Shown: one piece after another, positions 1-9,259 of the stretch
Layout of the letters: each line of letters begins with the position of its first letter
How positions within the stretch are numbered: position 1 is the stretch's first letter
From: an uncultured Chthonomonas sp.
GTDB taxonomy: Bacteria; Armatimonadota; Chthonomonadetes; Chthonomonadales; CAJBBX01
Direction: 5' to 3'
DNA: 56,249 nt
NCBI GenBank assembly: GCA_903951425.1
Contig: CAJBBX010000023.1
Span: 1-56,249, forward strand
Translations under genes and position numbers: made by a program
The notes under the pieces: generated by a model
What the model was told of the DNA's origin: nothing
Databases searched by the model: none
The model's input: only the letters and a program-made list of their open reading frames with translations

Positions 1-62
1 CCCTGACCAAGTACGCCATCCGCGAAGGCCTGACCACCCCTGACATCACCCGCACCGACTAA
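1..62 (+). CDS. C-terminal end of a LuxR/NarL-type response regulator (cut by window edge)
   Basis: Only the last 19 codons are present, read from base 3 and ending in TAA at 60-62. The first 59 bases are identical to bases 4550-4608, which encode the C-terminal tail of the complete response regulator at 3949-4620. The copies diverge immediately afterwards: this one stops, whereas the other continues for three more codons. This is therefore the end of a paralogous regulator gene, or of a duplicated fragment of it. Whether an intact receiver and HTH lie upstream cannot be seen. Confidence 0.8.
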   Translation, partial: LTKYAIREGLTTPDITRTD

Positions 63-572
63 CCGCGAACGGACATACCGTTGGTTGCCAGGCCCGCAGC
101 GACCCCCGCCTCCGGTGGCTCGGGCCTCCTTCGCCCGAGTCTGCCGTGGCAAGCGTGCGCCGGTGGTTTCGATACGGTCCGCGCGAACGGCTGCGCGGAC
201 CTACTCAACCGACGGCTGAGGCCGCGCGCCGCCGTTGACGCTCGCGCTGAGCGAAGCGAAGCACCCCGGCTCCTGCATCGCGCCTGCGGACCCGGGCCAC
301 CAAGCCCAGCTCGTCTGAGCCACCAGACCAGACCGACACACGGACGAACACCGACGAACACGGACCCACACGGGCCGCCGTGCTCACCCCTTCCCCCCTT
401 CATCCCCTCACCTCCTCACCTCGTCACGCCCTCAACCACCGCGTAGAACTACGCGCAAAATCGAGTAGAACCCGGGTCGCCCGCACGGGCAATCCCTCTT
501 CCACTGAGCTTCGCCGACTGCTAGGATTGGTCGTGGCGCGTGGAGCGCCCTACTTCACTTCTGGAGAGGCAC
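63..572. other. Intergenic region with a hairpin and a C-rich repeat
   Basis: No convincing gene is seen in these 510 bases. A 7-bp stem (119-125 with 133-139, 7-nt loop) follows the partial regulator gene and may be a terminator, although no T-run follows. Bases about 333-374 hold degenerate ACGGACGAACAC-type units. They lead into the C-rich repeat at 375-427 that recurs after the second regulator gene. The promoter of the SBBP gene should lie in the last 140 bases, but no clear -35/-10 pair was recognised. Confidence 0.5.
375..427. repeat. C-rich 53-bp repeat, copy 1
   Basis: This matches 4662-4714 at 51 of 53 positions by direct reading. It begins CCGCCGTGCTCACCCC and ends in CCTCA-containing tandem units. 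Both copies lie downstream of a response-regulator C-terminus and both are preceded by ACGGAC/ACACGG-type units, so repeat and regulator tail appear to have been duplicated together. Confidence 0.75.
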
Positions 573-3500
573 ATGCTCAGTCGTACCAAGCACACGCCGC
601 GACTGGCCCTGGCGGCGGCTTTCGCCGTCGTTTCGGCCACTGCGGTCGCGGTTCCGCCGGCGCAGATGGCGCGCCTGTCGGGGCTCAACCTGCCGTTGTC
701 CTTTGAGAAGAACACCGGGCACTGGCCCAAGGGCGTGGAGTTCGTCGCCCGCGGCGGCGGCGGGACGCTCTTCCTGACCAGGCGCGAGGCCATCCTGTCG
801 CTCCGCAAGGGCGACAAGGCCGCGGCGCTCCGCCTGAAGCTGCAGGGCTCCAACGGCGGCGCCGTGGCGTCCGGGCTGGAGAAGCAGCCCGGCATCGTGA
901 ACTACTTCATCGGCAAGGACCCAGCCGGGTGGCGCACGCAGGTCCCGACCTACTCCCGCGTGAAGCTGGCTGGCGTCTACCGCGGCATCGACCTGGTCTA
1001 CTACGGCGCGGGCAAGTCGCGCACGCTGGAGTACGACTTCGTCGTGAAGCCCGGCGCCGACCCGAAGCAGATCCGCATGGCGATATCCGGCGCGAAGTCG
1101 CTCCGCACGGCCGGCGGCAGGCTCATCGCTTCCACAGCTTGCGGCGACGTGACGCTCAACCGGCCCTACGCCTACCAGACCATCGGCGGTGTCCGCAGGC
1201 AGGTCGCCTGCTCATTTACCCTCGAGCGCAACACCGTCGCCTTCCAGGTCGCCCGCTACGACGCGAGCCGCCCGCTGGTCGTGGACCCGACGCTGGCCTA
1301 TGGCTCCTACCTTGGCGAGGCCGGCCAGACGGACATGCCCGCCATCGCCGTCGATTCCTCCGGCGCCGCCTATGTCGTGGGCGGTACGTCGGCTGCGACC
1401 TTCCCCACGACCGTCGGCGCCTACGACACGTCTTACAACGACGCGGGGGACGCCCACATCACGAAGCTCAACGCCGCAGGCACAGCTCTGGTCTACAGCA
1501 CGTACCTCGGCGGTGCGAGCGATGATCAGGCGTACAGCATCGCGGTCGATGCCGCCGGCGCCGCGTACGTCACGGGCAGCACTGCGTCGCTCCACTTCCC
1601 CGTCACGAACAACGCCTACGACGGGTCTTTCACCGGATCCGGGGACTGCTTCATCACGAAGATTGGCGCGGCCGGCGCCGCCCTGGAATACAGCACCTTC
1701 CTGGGCGGGACGGGCGCCGACTGTGGTCGCTCCATCGCCATCGACAGCTCCGGGGCCGCCTACGTCACCGGCTACACGCTGTCGGACGGATTCCCCACCA
1801 CCGTCGGCGCCTATGACACCTCGTTCAACGGGTTCGCCGATGTCTTTGTTACCAAGCTGAACTCGACCGGCACGGCGCTGGTCTACAGCACCTACATGGG
1901 CGCGGTCGCCTATGACACCGGAACGGCCATTGTCGTAGATGCGACCGGCAGCGCTTGCGTCGCCGGGTACACCTCGTCGGGCACCTTCCCGACAACGCTC
2001 ACAGCCTATGACCGGTACCACGGCGGCGCCGGCTATGATGCCTTCGTCGCCATGTTCACCCCCACCGGCGCCGCGTTGACCTACAGCACCCTCCTTGGTG
2101 ATACCGGATCGGACCAGGCCTACGGTGTCGCGATTGACGGCGATGGCCGCGCCATCGTCGTAGGCAATACGACTTCGTCCGCGTTTCCCACCACTCCCGG
2201 CGCCTACGACAGGTCGCACAACGGGTCCAAGGATGCCTTCATCACCAAGGTGAACGCGACGGGCACGGCCCTCATCTATAGCACCTTCTACGGTGGGCCA
2301 CAGGACGACAGCGGCCTGGCCGTAGCGCTGGACAGCACCGGCGCCGTCACCATCGTCGGCGCCACGACGAGCGGCGTTCCTAGCGTTCCTACCACTGCGG
2401 ACGCCTACGATGCCACCCACAACGGCCTGAACGACGCCTTCGTCGCGAGGCTGAACGCTGCTGGAACGGAATTGGCCTACGGCACGCTCCTTGGCGGAGC
2501 GTCGTTTGATGCCGCCTACGGTGTCGCCGTCGACTCTTCCGCGTCGGCCTACATCGCAGGCATCACGACCTCGGCCGATCTCCCCGTGACCGCCGGCGCC
2601 TACGATACGACGCCGGACGGCACAACTAGCGGTTTCGTCGCCAAGCTATCGTTCGCGCCGCCCGCCGCGCCGACGACCATCACCGCCGACGCTGTGACCT
2701 GCCTTGCGTTCGACAGCATCACACTGACCGGTACGCTGACCAAGACCTCCGACAGCAGCGCGGTCTCCGGCAAGACAATCCAGTTCAAGATCGGCGACGC
2801 AGGAACGTGGACCAATGCGACCGCCGCTACCGGCGCCGACGGCAAGGCGACGCTCTCAGTCTTCGCGCCTATGACCGCCGGGGCGTACACCATCTACGTA
2901 CGCTTCGAGGGCGACGCCGACTACGCCGCCTCCGATGCATCGAACACGCTGACCGTCACCGAGCGAAACTCTACCACGCTGCGCATGGACGCCGCCACAG
3001 CGACGACCGGCAGCCGCACTACGCTGCGGGCGCGGCTGACCGACGCGGGCGGCTCCCCTGTCGTCGGACGCAGAATCCGGTTCAAGGTCGGCGCACTTGC
3101 CGATGTTGCAGCCGAAATCCCCACCACCGCCGACGGCTACGCCACTGTGACGATCACGGCGGGCGCGGCAGGCGGATGCGACGTGCAGGTCTGGTTCGAG
3201 GGCGATGCGCAGTATGCCGCCACGGACGCTTTGGGGGGCCTGACCATCACTGACCTGCAGGCCACCACGCTGACGGTGCCGCGCATCTTGGCGGCGCCTG
3301 GATCCGAAGTGCGTCTGTTTGCGTACCTCAGGACCGACGCCGGTTCGACGACGGTCGGACCCGGCATTGCCGGCAAGCAGATTGAGTTCCGAGTGAACAG
3401 GGAGCCGTGGGCGCCTGCCTCCGGCCTGACCGACGCCACGGGCAAGGCCTCGCTGACCATCACGGCGCCTCCCGCGGGTGGGACCTCCGACATCGAGGCA

Positions 3501-3866
3501 CGGTTTGCCGGAGATGCCACCAATGCCCCCTGCAATGGAACCGGCGCCCTGGTCGTGGCCGCCAAGCGCAACGTCTACATCTATACGCTTAACCGCTCGG
3601 TGGCGGCCGGCGGCTCCACCAAGCTGGTCGCCTACCTCTACTGGTACCAGACGAACGGCACGCTGACGCCGCTCAGCGGCCAGTCGCTCAGGCTCCAGTG
3701 CGCCGGTGCAGGACTGGACAGCTCAGTCACCACCGATGCGTCCGGCAAGGCGACCGTCTCGGTCACCCCTGCCACGGCCGGCGCGCACCCGTTCACCGTG
3801 ACCTTCACGGCGGACGCGGACTATAACGCGGGCAGCGGCGGCGGGACGCTGACCGTAGCGCCGTAA
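573..3866 (+). CDS. Secreted SBBP seven-bladed beta-propeller protein with four Ig-like domains
   Basis: The ATG at 573 is preceded by GGAGAGG, and translation from it gives a clean signal peptide (MLSRTKHTPRLALAAAFAVV...), so it is preferred over the upstream GTG at 540. The product is 1097 aa. Residues about 35-240 resemble the DUF7948-type domain that precedes SBBP propellers. Residues about 242-692 hold seven consecutive SBBP repeats, each with a YSTYLGG-like opening, an AVDxxGxAYVxG core, FPTTxGAYD and KLNxxGTAL, which is enough for one closed seven-bladed propeller. Residues about 698-1097 form four Ig-like repeats of roughly 100 aa, each ending FxGDADYxAS...LTV-like. A role in surface display or binding is inferred; no catalytic motif is visible. 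A strong hairpin follows the stop. Confidence 0.88.
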   Translation: MLSRTKHTPRLALAAAFAVVSATAVAVPPAQMARLSGLNLPLSFEKNTGHWPKGVEFVARGGGGTLFLTRREAILSLRKGDKAAALRLKLQGSNGGAVASGLEKQPGIVNYFIGKDPAGWRTQVPTYSRVKLAGVYRGIDLVYYGAGKSRTLEYDFVVKPGADPKQIRMAISGAKSLRTAGGRLIASTACGDVTLNRPYAYQTIGGVRRQVACSFTLERNTVAFQVARYDASRPLVVDPTLAYGSYLGEAGQTDMPAIAVDSSGAAYVVGGTSAATFPTTVGAYDTSYNDAGDAHITKLNAAGTALVYSTYLGGASDDQAYSIAVDAAGAAYVTGSTASLHFPVTNNAYDGSFTGSGDCFITKIGAAGAALEYSTFLGGTGADCGRSIAIDSSGAAYVTGYTLSDGFPTTVGAYDTSFNGFADVFVTKLNSTGTALVYSTYMGAVAYDTGTAIVVDATGSACVAGYTSSGTFPTTLTAYDRYHGGAGYDAFVAMFTPTGAALTYSTLLGDTGSDQAYGVAIDGDGRAIVVGNTTSSAFPTTPGAYDRSHNGSKDAFITKVNATGTALIYSTFYGGPQDDSGLAVALDSTGAVTIVGATTSGVPSVPTTADAYDATHNGLNDAFVARLNAAGTELAYGTLLGGASFDAAYGVAVDSSASAYIAGITTSADLPVTAGAYDTTPDGTTSGFVAKLSFAPPAAPTTITADAVTCLAFDSITLTGTLTKTSDSSAVSGKTIQFKIGDAGTWTNATAATGADGKATLSVFAPMTAGAYTIYVRFEGDADYAASDASNTLTVTERNSTTLRMDAATATTGSRTTLRARLTDAGGSPVVGRRIRFKVGALADVAAEIPTTADGYATVTITAGAAGGCDVQVWFEGDAQYAATDALGGLTITDLQATTLTVPRILAAPGSEVRLFAYLRTDAGSTTVGPGIAGKQIEFRVNREPWAPASGLTDATGKASLTITAPPAGGTSDIEARFAGDATNAPCNGTGALVVAAKRNVYIYTLNRSVAAGGSTKLVAYLYWYQTNGTLTPLSGQSLRLQCAGAGLDSSVTTDASGKATVSVTPATAGAHPFTVTFTADADYNAGSGGGTLTVAP

Positions 3867-3886
3867 CTCGACGCGCAACCAACCAA

Positions 3887-3915
3887 CGCCCCCCGGAGCC
3901 CGTTTCCGGGGGGCG
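3887..3915 (+). terminator. Hairpin terminator candidate after the SBBP gene
   Basis: A perfect 11-bp inverted repeat (CGCCCCCCGGA / TCCGGGGGGCG) with a 7-nt loop starts 20 bases after the SBBP stop codon and ends 33 bases before the regulator start. It lacks a U-tract, so it may be a weak or Rho-assisted terminator that only partly separates the two genes. Confidence 0.6.
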
Positions 3916-3948
3916 TCGGTCGCCCATCACAGACCCATGGAGTAAGCC

Positions 3949-4620
3949 GTGGCGAACTCGTTCTTCCTTGTAGATGACCATGACATGCTGCGCGAAGGCT
4001 TGCGCGCCCTACTGCAGGCCGAGGGACACACCATCGTCGGCGAGGCCGGCGATGGCGACGCGGCACTGGAGACCATCCCTGCGGCCCGGCCCGACGTGGC
4101 CATCATCGACGTGGGCCTCCCCGGCCTGAACGGGATCGAGGTGACCCGAGAGCTGGCGCGGACGGCGCCTGAGGTCCGCGTGATCGCCCTGTCGCTCCAT
4201 GCGGAGAGATCGATCATCATCGAGATGCTGCGGGCCGGCGCCCGGGCCTACCTCCCCAAGGCGTCCGCCTTCAGCGAGTTGCTCACGGCGGTCGGCGAGG
4301 TGCTGCACGGTCGTCTGTACTTGAGCCCAAGCATCGCCTCGGGCGTGCTGGAGGGCCTGCTCACCAGCCCGGCCGACAGCCCGCAGGGCGCTTTCGCCGC
4401 CCTGACGCCCCGGGACCGCCGGATCATCCAACTGATCGCCGAGGGACACACCTCCAAGGAGATCGCCGCCCGCGAGTCGATCAGCGTGCGGACGCTGGAG
4501 ACGCACCGGTCGAGCATAATGGCCAGGCTGGAGCTGAACAGCGTGGCCGCCCTGACCAAGTACGCCATCCGCGAAGGCCTGACCACCCCTGACATCACCC
4601 GCACCGACGCCACGGGGTAG
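3949..4620 (+). CDS. NarL/LuxR-family response regulator
   Basis: This is a two-component transcription regulator of 223 aa, a normal family length. The receiver domain covers about 3-120, with acidic residues D9/D10, phospho-acceptor D54 in IIDVGLPG, the conserved Ser at S82 and K104 in YLPK. The LuxR-type HTH covers about 150-210 (LTPRDRRIIQLIAEGHTSKEIA, then SVRTLETHRSSIMARL). Start is GTG at 3949 with TGGAG upstream. No histidine kinase lies in the window, so its sensor is unknown. Its C-terminal coding bases are duplicated exactly at 1-59. Being sandwiched between the SBBP gene and a large secreted protein suggests, but does not show, control of secreted functions. Confidence 0.92.
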   Translation: MANSFFLVDDHDMLREGLRALLQAEGHTIVGEAGDGDAALETIPAARPDVAIIDVGLPGLNGIEVTRELARTAPEVRVIALSLHAERSIIIEMLRAGARAYLPKASAFSELLTAVGEVLHGRLYLSPSIASGVLEGLLTSPADSPQGAFAALTPRDRRIIQLIAEGHTSKEIAARESISVRTLETHRSSIMARLELNSVAALTKYAIREGLTTPDITRTDATG

Positions 4621-4652
4621 GCGCGCACGGACGGACACGGACACGCACGGAC

Positions 4653-4672
4653 GAGCACGGACCGCCGTGCTC
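4653..4672. terminator. Hairpin within the ACGGAC-rich tract
   Basis: GAGCACGG and CCGTGCTC form a perfect 8-bp stem around a 4-nt loop, 33 bases after the regulator stop codon, followed by a C/T-rich tract. It could terminate the regulator transcript. The equivalent hairpin in copy 1 (around 370-381) is shorter. Confidence 0.4.
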
Positions 4673-4714
4673 ACCCCTTCCCCCTTTCATCCCCTCACCT
4701 CCTCACCTCCTCAC
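4662..4714. repeat. C-rich 53-bp repeat, copy 2
   Basis: This is the second copy of the repeat at 375-427 (51/53 identical). Its right end runs into the minus-strand coding sequence that ends at 4703, so its CCTCAC units supply the last codons and the stop of that gene. Confidence 0.75.
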
Positions 4715-7700
4715 AACAGCCGGCTTCCACACAGCGATGCGCCGAATGTAGACGGTCGATGCCTCGGCTGAGACGCGCAGGTCCGCATTGTTGCAGCCGT
4801 CGGCGAAGCGGGCGTCGGGCAGGCCGAGGAGCAGCGTCTTCCACTGGCCCGTGTCCTGGCAGACGATCTGCCGGGTGGCCGGCTTGAACGCGCCGGGGTT
4901 GGCCGATACTCGGATCGAGAGGTCGCTGGAGTCGTACTGGATGTCGGCCGAGCCGCGTCCCTGGTCCAGGTACTCGACTGCGAGGATGGTGCGGCCCTGC
5001 CGCAGTTCGGCGGCGTGGGCCTCGTCCACATCGAAGTAGAAGTAGGCCTGCTTGCCTCCGACGCCGTCGGCGCCCGGCGCGATGACCACCGAGCCGCCGC
5101 GATCCTCGCGCGCACTCGCGCCCTCGTCAGGATTGTCCTTGTTCGCCACGCCGTGGGCCACGTCGGGCCGCCCTGCGGTGAGCGTCGCCGCCCAAGCCGG
5201 GACGATCTGCTCCCAGCCGGCCTCGGGAGTGGCGTCGTCGACGGCCTCCATGGGTTGCACGGCGGGACGGCGCCCGCCGCCTGCGGCCGTCGGATCGCGG
5301 ATCTCCAGGGCGTACTGGGTGACCGAGGCGAAGCCGGCCTCGGCGGCCATGGCTTCGTCGGAGGCGGAGGAGGGGAGCATCCGCCACCGGTCCGACGAGA
5401 AGACGCCGATGCCGACCGCTGTGTTCAGCACCGCGCTGAGCACGGCTCCGTCCTCGGCGGTGGCGCGCGGCGAGACGTTGCGGCGGTCGCGCCAGTCGTC
5501 CAGCGCCACCAGCGCCAGACCGCCCTGCGAGCCGAACGCGCCGGCCGCCTCCGGATCGCCCAGGCTCTTGCCGGTCTCCGGCGCGGCCACGCCGAACCGG
5601 GCCTCGACGGGCCGCGTCCAGCCCGTGCCGGGGTCGCTGATCCGCGTGGTCACCCAGCTGTCGATGGCCGGGCTGTCGTGGTAGACGCGGAAGTGCCAGG
5701 TGGCCGTCCCCTTGGCTTCGGCCCCGCGTGCTCCGGGCGTACCGACGCCGCTGAAGGCCACGCCGGCGCCCTCGCCGTATAGCTCCAGCCCATCGACGTG
5801 CAGCGTGGTGGCCAGCGGGCCGCCGGCGTCCATGCGGAGGGTGGCGGGCGCCGACTGCAGCGCTCCGAAGTCGTACCAGGTCACGCCGTCCTGGCAGGCG
5901 CAGAGATGCCCGAAGCCCTCGTCGTGGCCCGCCTTGCGCAGCAGGTTGCGGCCTTTGTCGAAGGCCAACTCGACCAAGCGCGGGCCGATGCCGCCGCCGG
6001 CCAGCCGGAAGGCGAAGCGTGAGCGAGGCGAAGTCACCCGGGCCATGCCGTCGGCGACCTGGAGCTTTACGGCCTGTGTGTCCGCGGCCGGCGGGCCCAG
6101 GTAGAAGGCCACCCAGATCGGGCCGGCCCACCTGCCCGGCACTCGGAGGAGCATCTCGCCACGGCTGGAGCCGGGCTCATCCGGGCAGAACTGCGCCGGC
6201 AACACGCGGAGCGGGCGGCCCGTAGCGTCGATCTGCTGGGCGGTGACCGACGGGATGCCGGCCGGTGGCGCCTCGCCCACCTGCCGGGCCAGGACGGACA
6301 GGTCCTGACGCAGCCGGATCACCGCACCCACCCTCGTGCCGTCGGCCGGAGCCACCCGCGCCACGAACCGGAGCCGCGCCGCCGGGATGGCCCATGCCGG
6401 GCGCACCGGGCTGTGGCGCGTGGGCGACTGGATGCGCTGGTAGGCCTGCAAGCCCTGGCGCAACGCCACGGTGCGGGCCATGCGCGCCAGGGCGGCCGAG
6501 CCCTCGGCGGTGCGCGAGGTCGTGATCGCCAGCAGGCAGACGCCGGAACCGGGCTTCGACCGGATCTCCAGCGACGCCAGCCGGTTGCCTTCAGCGCCGA
6601 CGCTGAACGCGCGCAGCGTCCACGCCTTGTCGTACCAGACGTTGCCGCGCAGCACCTCGGCGCCGTCCTCGGCGAGCAGTGTCCAGGCGCGGCTGGAGCC
6701 GTCGGTGAAGCGGGCGGTGACGGCGGCCATGGCCGGGATCGGGCCCGCGGCGCGGCCGAGGAGGATCATGGCGCGGCCCGGCACGCCGCCGGCGGGGGCC
6801 TTCCAGGCCACGGGACGGGCCAGGTCCACCGCGCCGACGCCCCGGTTCTCAGCCGGATCGATGAGGCAGAACGCGGCTCCCTCGGCCACGTGCGGTCCGG
6901 GGCGCAGCCCGCCCCACGCGCCGCTCCAGGTGTTGTCGATGGGCGCGGAGGCCAGGGCGCGCAGGTCGGCGAAGGCGAAGTGCGCCGAGGGCGTGGGGCT
7001 CCAGGCAGAACGCGTGGGCAGCGGAGGCAGCGGAGCCGCGGTGTCGGTGGCGGGCAGCGGCGCGCCGAAGCTCACCCGGTCCGCATGACGCACGCCGCGG
7101 ATCATGGCATTGAGCCCCGCCGCGTCGACCACCAGCCGGCCGGCGGACAGCTCGGACCCGTTGACGTAGGCCTTCTTGCCGAGCAGCGACTCGTGGGGAC
7201 TTGTCACCATGATGTCGAACGCGCCGCGCGGCGCACCCGGCAGGCTTGGGTTCACCATGACCGTGAAGCCGAATCCGACGCCATACAGCCGTCCGTAGCT
7301 CTCGATGTCGCAAGCAACGGTGCCGGAGCAGAAGGCGATGGCGCCTGCGCGGCCTACATCGACCTGCATCACGGCTCCGCCCAGCGGCTCGGCCAGCCAC
7401 CGGAAGTCGTTGCCGCCCCAGCCGCCCGAGACGCCCGTCTGGCCGAAGACGTCCAGGTTCTCCACGTACTCGCCGGCGGCGTTGCGCACGCCGATGTGGT
7501 ACTGCTCCAGGCTGCCGCGGACGAGGTACTTCCAGAAGGGCTCGCCGGTCTCGAGGTAGAGGCGGATCGCCATCTCCGGGATGCGGCCCATCTCGCCCCA
7601 GGTCACCTTGCCCAGCCAGTAGCTGCTGTTGACGGCCTGCAACAGGAAGGAGGGGTCGCGGGCGTCGGTCTCGATGGGGTCGCCGGTGTACCAGTAGGTG

Positions 7701-9259
7701 TTGCGCCAGAGTAGCGTCTCGGCCATCTCCCATGCCTCGTCGGCCAGGGCGCGGCGGGTGGGGTCGCCGTGGAAGGTGTCGTAGTAGTCGAGCAGGAACT
7801 CGCCGCCGTTGGCCGCGCCCATGGAGAAGACGGCCCAGGGCAGGTCGGCCATACCGGCCAGATCATATATGTAGTGCCGCGACCACTTCACCATGCCGTC
7901 CAGCACGGGCAGGTAGCGCGGCTCGGGCGAGGTGCGGTGGAGCCAGAGCATGGCCGAGGCGATGCCCCAGTTGAACATATGCCGGGTGCTCGTGGCCGAT
8001 ACGCCGCCCATGCCCTCCTTGAAGGTCCCGGCCAGCGGGTGCTTCCAGACGGTGCAGACATCACTGCCGAAGCGCTCCTCCACGCTCCGGGGCAGGAGGT
8101 ACTCCACCTGATCCTTCAGCGCGGCCAGGCCCTCGGCGTCGCCCACCTCCACCATGGTCCGGGCCGTCTTGCCGGTCTGGTGCGCCACCAGCTGCACGGC
8201 TCCCGGCTCGAAGAAGGGCTTCTCGCACATCTCATACGGTCGGTAGAGGATGGCGTCGATGCGGCTCCGGCGGTAGTCCGGCGCCAGGCCCAGCGCGTGC
8301 AGGAAGCGCACCTGCGCGGGCGACTTGCCCTGCTTGAGCCACGACATATCGTTCATGCGCGGGGCCTGCGGCAATGTGGCCCGGTAGGTCGCGAGGATGT
8401 GCTTGATGACGAAGCGGTTCGGGTCCGAGTTGGACGGAACGTCGGTGTTATAGAGGATACGGAAGCGGCTGGCGGCGATCGTGGGGCCCTTGGGCAGCTT
8501 CAGGCGGAGCCAGTCGCCGGCGTAGGGCACGCTGAGGCAGAAGAACTGGCCGGGGTGGTCTGGCAGCCCGGCGCAGTAGCTGGAGGCCAGGTGCTTGTCG
8601 CTGCGGTCGGTGGCGCGGGCCTCCTGGAACTCATAGGCGGCGAAGAGGCGTGAGCCCGGCGACCAGAGCCCCACGGCAGGGATCGGCGCGGCGCCCATGG
8701 CCGGGGCGTAGGACCAGCGCGGGCACCAGTCGCCGCGCATGGGGCCCATGCTGATGGGGTAGGGGTCCTCCACGGCGCCGGGGTAGAGGATGCCGTGCTG
8801 GTAGAAGGTCTGCTTGGCGTCCGCCGAAGCGGGCAGGGAGCAGCGGAGGAAGTAGAGCGGCGGCGTGTTGGCCCAGACCTTGCGCCACGCGGCCTCATCG
8901 AAGGCGGCGAAGTCCATCCGGAACTCCACGCGCGGGTAGGGGTCGTCGCCGGCCAGCCGCACGGCGACGAAGGACCCGGCCCCCATGCGCGGAGTGCCCG
9001 TACCCGGTGCGGCCAGGCCGGTGAAGCGGAGCGTGCCGGCCGTCTCGGTGCAGTGTCCGGCGGTCCAGCGGGCGCCGGAACTGAAGCGCACCTCGGCCAC
9101 GGGCCGCAGACCGGAGGCGCTCCGCGCAAGCACGTCGAATCCCACGGCCGCCCCGCCCTGTCGGACGGCGCGAACCACGGTGCGCGCGTTGCGGAGTTCG
9201 GCCCCCGCGGGCGCCGCCAACACGGCCGCTGCCGTAGCCAACCACCAGTGCCTCTGCAT
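4703..9259 (-). CDS. Very large secreted protein, probable helical-barrel plus beta-sandwich enzyme-like protein
   Basis: The product is 1518 aa when started at the ATG at 9257-9259, which has GGGAGGCGG upstream and gives a signal peptide (MQRHWWLATAAAVLAAPAGA). An upstream in-frame extension to 9436 is Arg-rich and unlike a leader. I do not recognise a named family. The middle (roughly residues 330-640) is alpha-helical, with WxxDP, GEPFWKYLVRGSLEQYH and repeated helix pairs reminiscent of (alpha/alpha)-barrel glycosidases or lyases. The following several hundred residues look like beta-sandwich domains. The last 140 residues resemble a carbohydrate-binding jelly roll. Its place among glycoside hydrolases supports polysaccharide processing, but no catalytic residues can be named. 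The stop codon lies inside the repeat at 4662-4714. Confidence 0.75.
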   Translation of the reverse strand: MQRHWWLATAAAVLAAPAGAELRNARTVVRAVRQGGAAVGFDVLARSASGLRPVAEVRFSSGARWTAGHCTETAGTLRFTGLAAPGTGTPRMGAGSFVAVRLAGDDPYPRVEFRMDFAAFDEAAWRKVWANTPPLYFLRCSLPASADAKQTFYQHGILYPGAVEDPYPISMGPMRGDWCPRWSYAPAMGAAPIPAVGLWSPGSRLFAAYEFQEARATDRSDKHLASSYCAGLPDHPGQFFCLSVPYAGDWLRLKLPKGPTIAASRFRILYNTDVPSNSDPNRFVIKHILATYRATLPQAPRMNDMSWLKQGKSPAQVRFLHALGLAPDYRRSRIDAILYRPYEMCEKPFFEPGAVQLVAHQTGKTARTMVEVGDAEGLAALKDQVEYLLPRSVEERFGSDVCTVWKHPLAGTFKEGMGGVSATSTRHMFNWGIASAMLWLHRTSPEPRYLPVLDGMVKWSRHYIYDLAGMADLPWAVFSMGAANGGEFLLDYYDTFHGDPTRRALADEAWEMAETLLWRNTYWYTGDPIETDARDPSFLLQAVNSSYWLGKVTWGEMGRIPEMAIRLYLETGEPFWKYLVRGSLEQYHIGVRNAAGEYVENLDVFGQTGVSGGWGGNDFRWLAEPLGGAVMQVDVGRAGAIAFCSGTVACDIESYGRLYGVGFGFTVMVNPSLPGAPRGAFDIMVTSPHESLLGKKAYVNGSELSAGRLVVDAAGLNAMIRGVRHADRVSFGAPLPATDTAAPLPPLPTRSAWSPTPSAHFAFADLRALASAPIDNTWSGAWGGLRPGPHVAEGAAFCLIDPAENRGVGAVDLARPVAWKAPAGGVPGRAMILLGRAAGPIPAMAAVTARFTDGSSRAWTLLAEDGAEVLRGNVWYDKAWTLRAFSVGAEGNRLASLEIRSKPGSGVCLLAITTSRTAEGSAALARMARTVALRQGLQAYQRIQSPTRHSPVRPAWAIPAARLRFVARVAPADGTRVGAVIRLRQDLSVLARQVGEAPPAGIPSVTAQQIDATGRPLRVLPAQFCPDEPGSSRGEMLLRVPGRWAGPIWVAFYLGPPAADTQAVKLQVADGMARVTSPRSRFAFRLAGGGIGPRLVELAFDKGRNLLRKAGHDEGFGHLCACQDGVTWYDFGALQSAPATLRMDAGGPLATTLHVDGLELYGEGAGVAFSGVGTPGARGAEAKGTATWHFRVYHDSPAIDSWVTTRISDPGTGWTRPVEARFGVAAPETGKSLGDPEAAGAFGSQGGLALVALDDWRDRRNVSPRATAEDGAVLSAVLNTAVGIGVFSSDRWRMLPSSASDEAMAAEAGFASVTQYALEIRDPTAAGGGRRPAVQPMEAVDDATPEAGWEQIVPAWAATLTAGRPDVAHGVANKDNPDEGASAREDRGGSVVIAPGADGVGGKQAYFYFDVDEAHAAELRQGRTILAVEYLDQGRGSADIQYDSSDLSIRVSANPGAFKPATRQIVCQDTGQWKTLLLGLPDARFADGCNNADLRVSAEASTVYIRRIAVWKPAVVRR

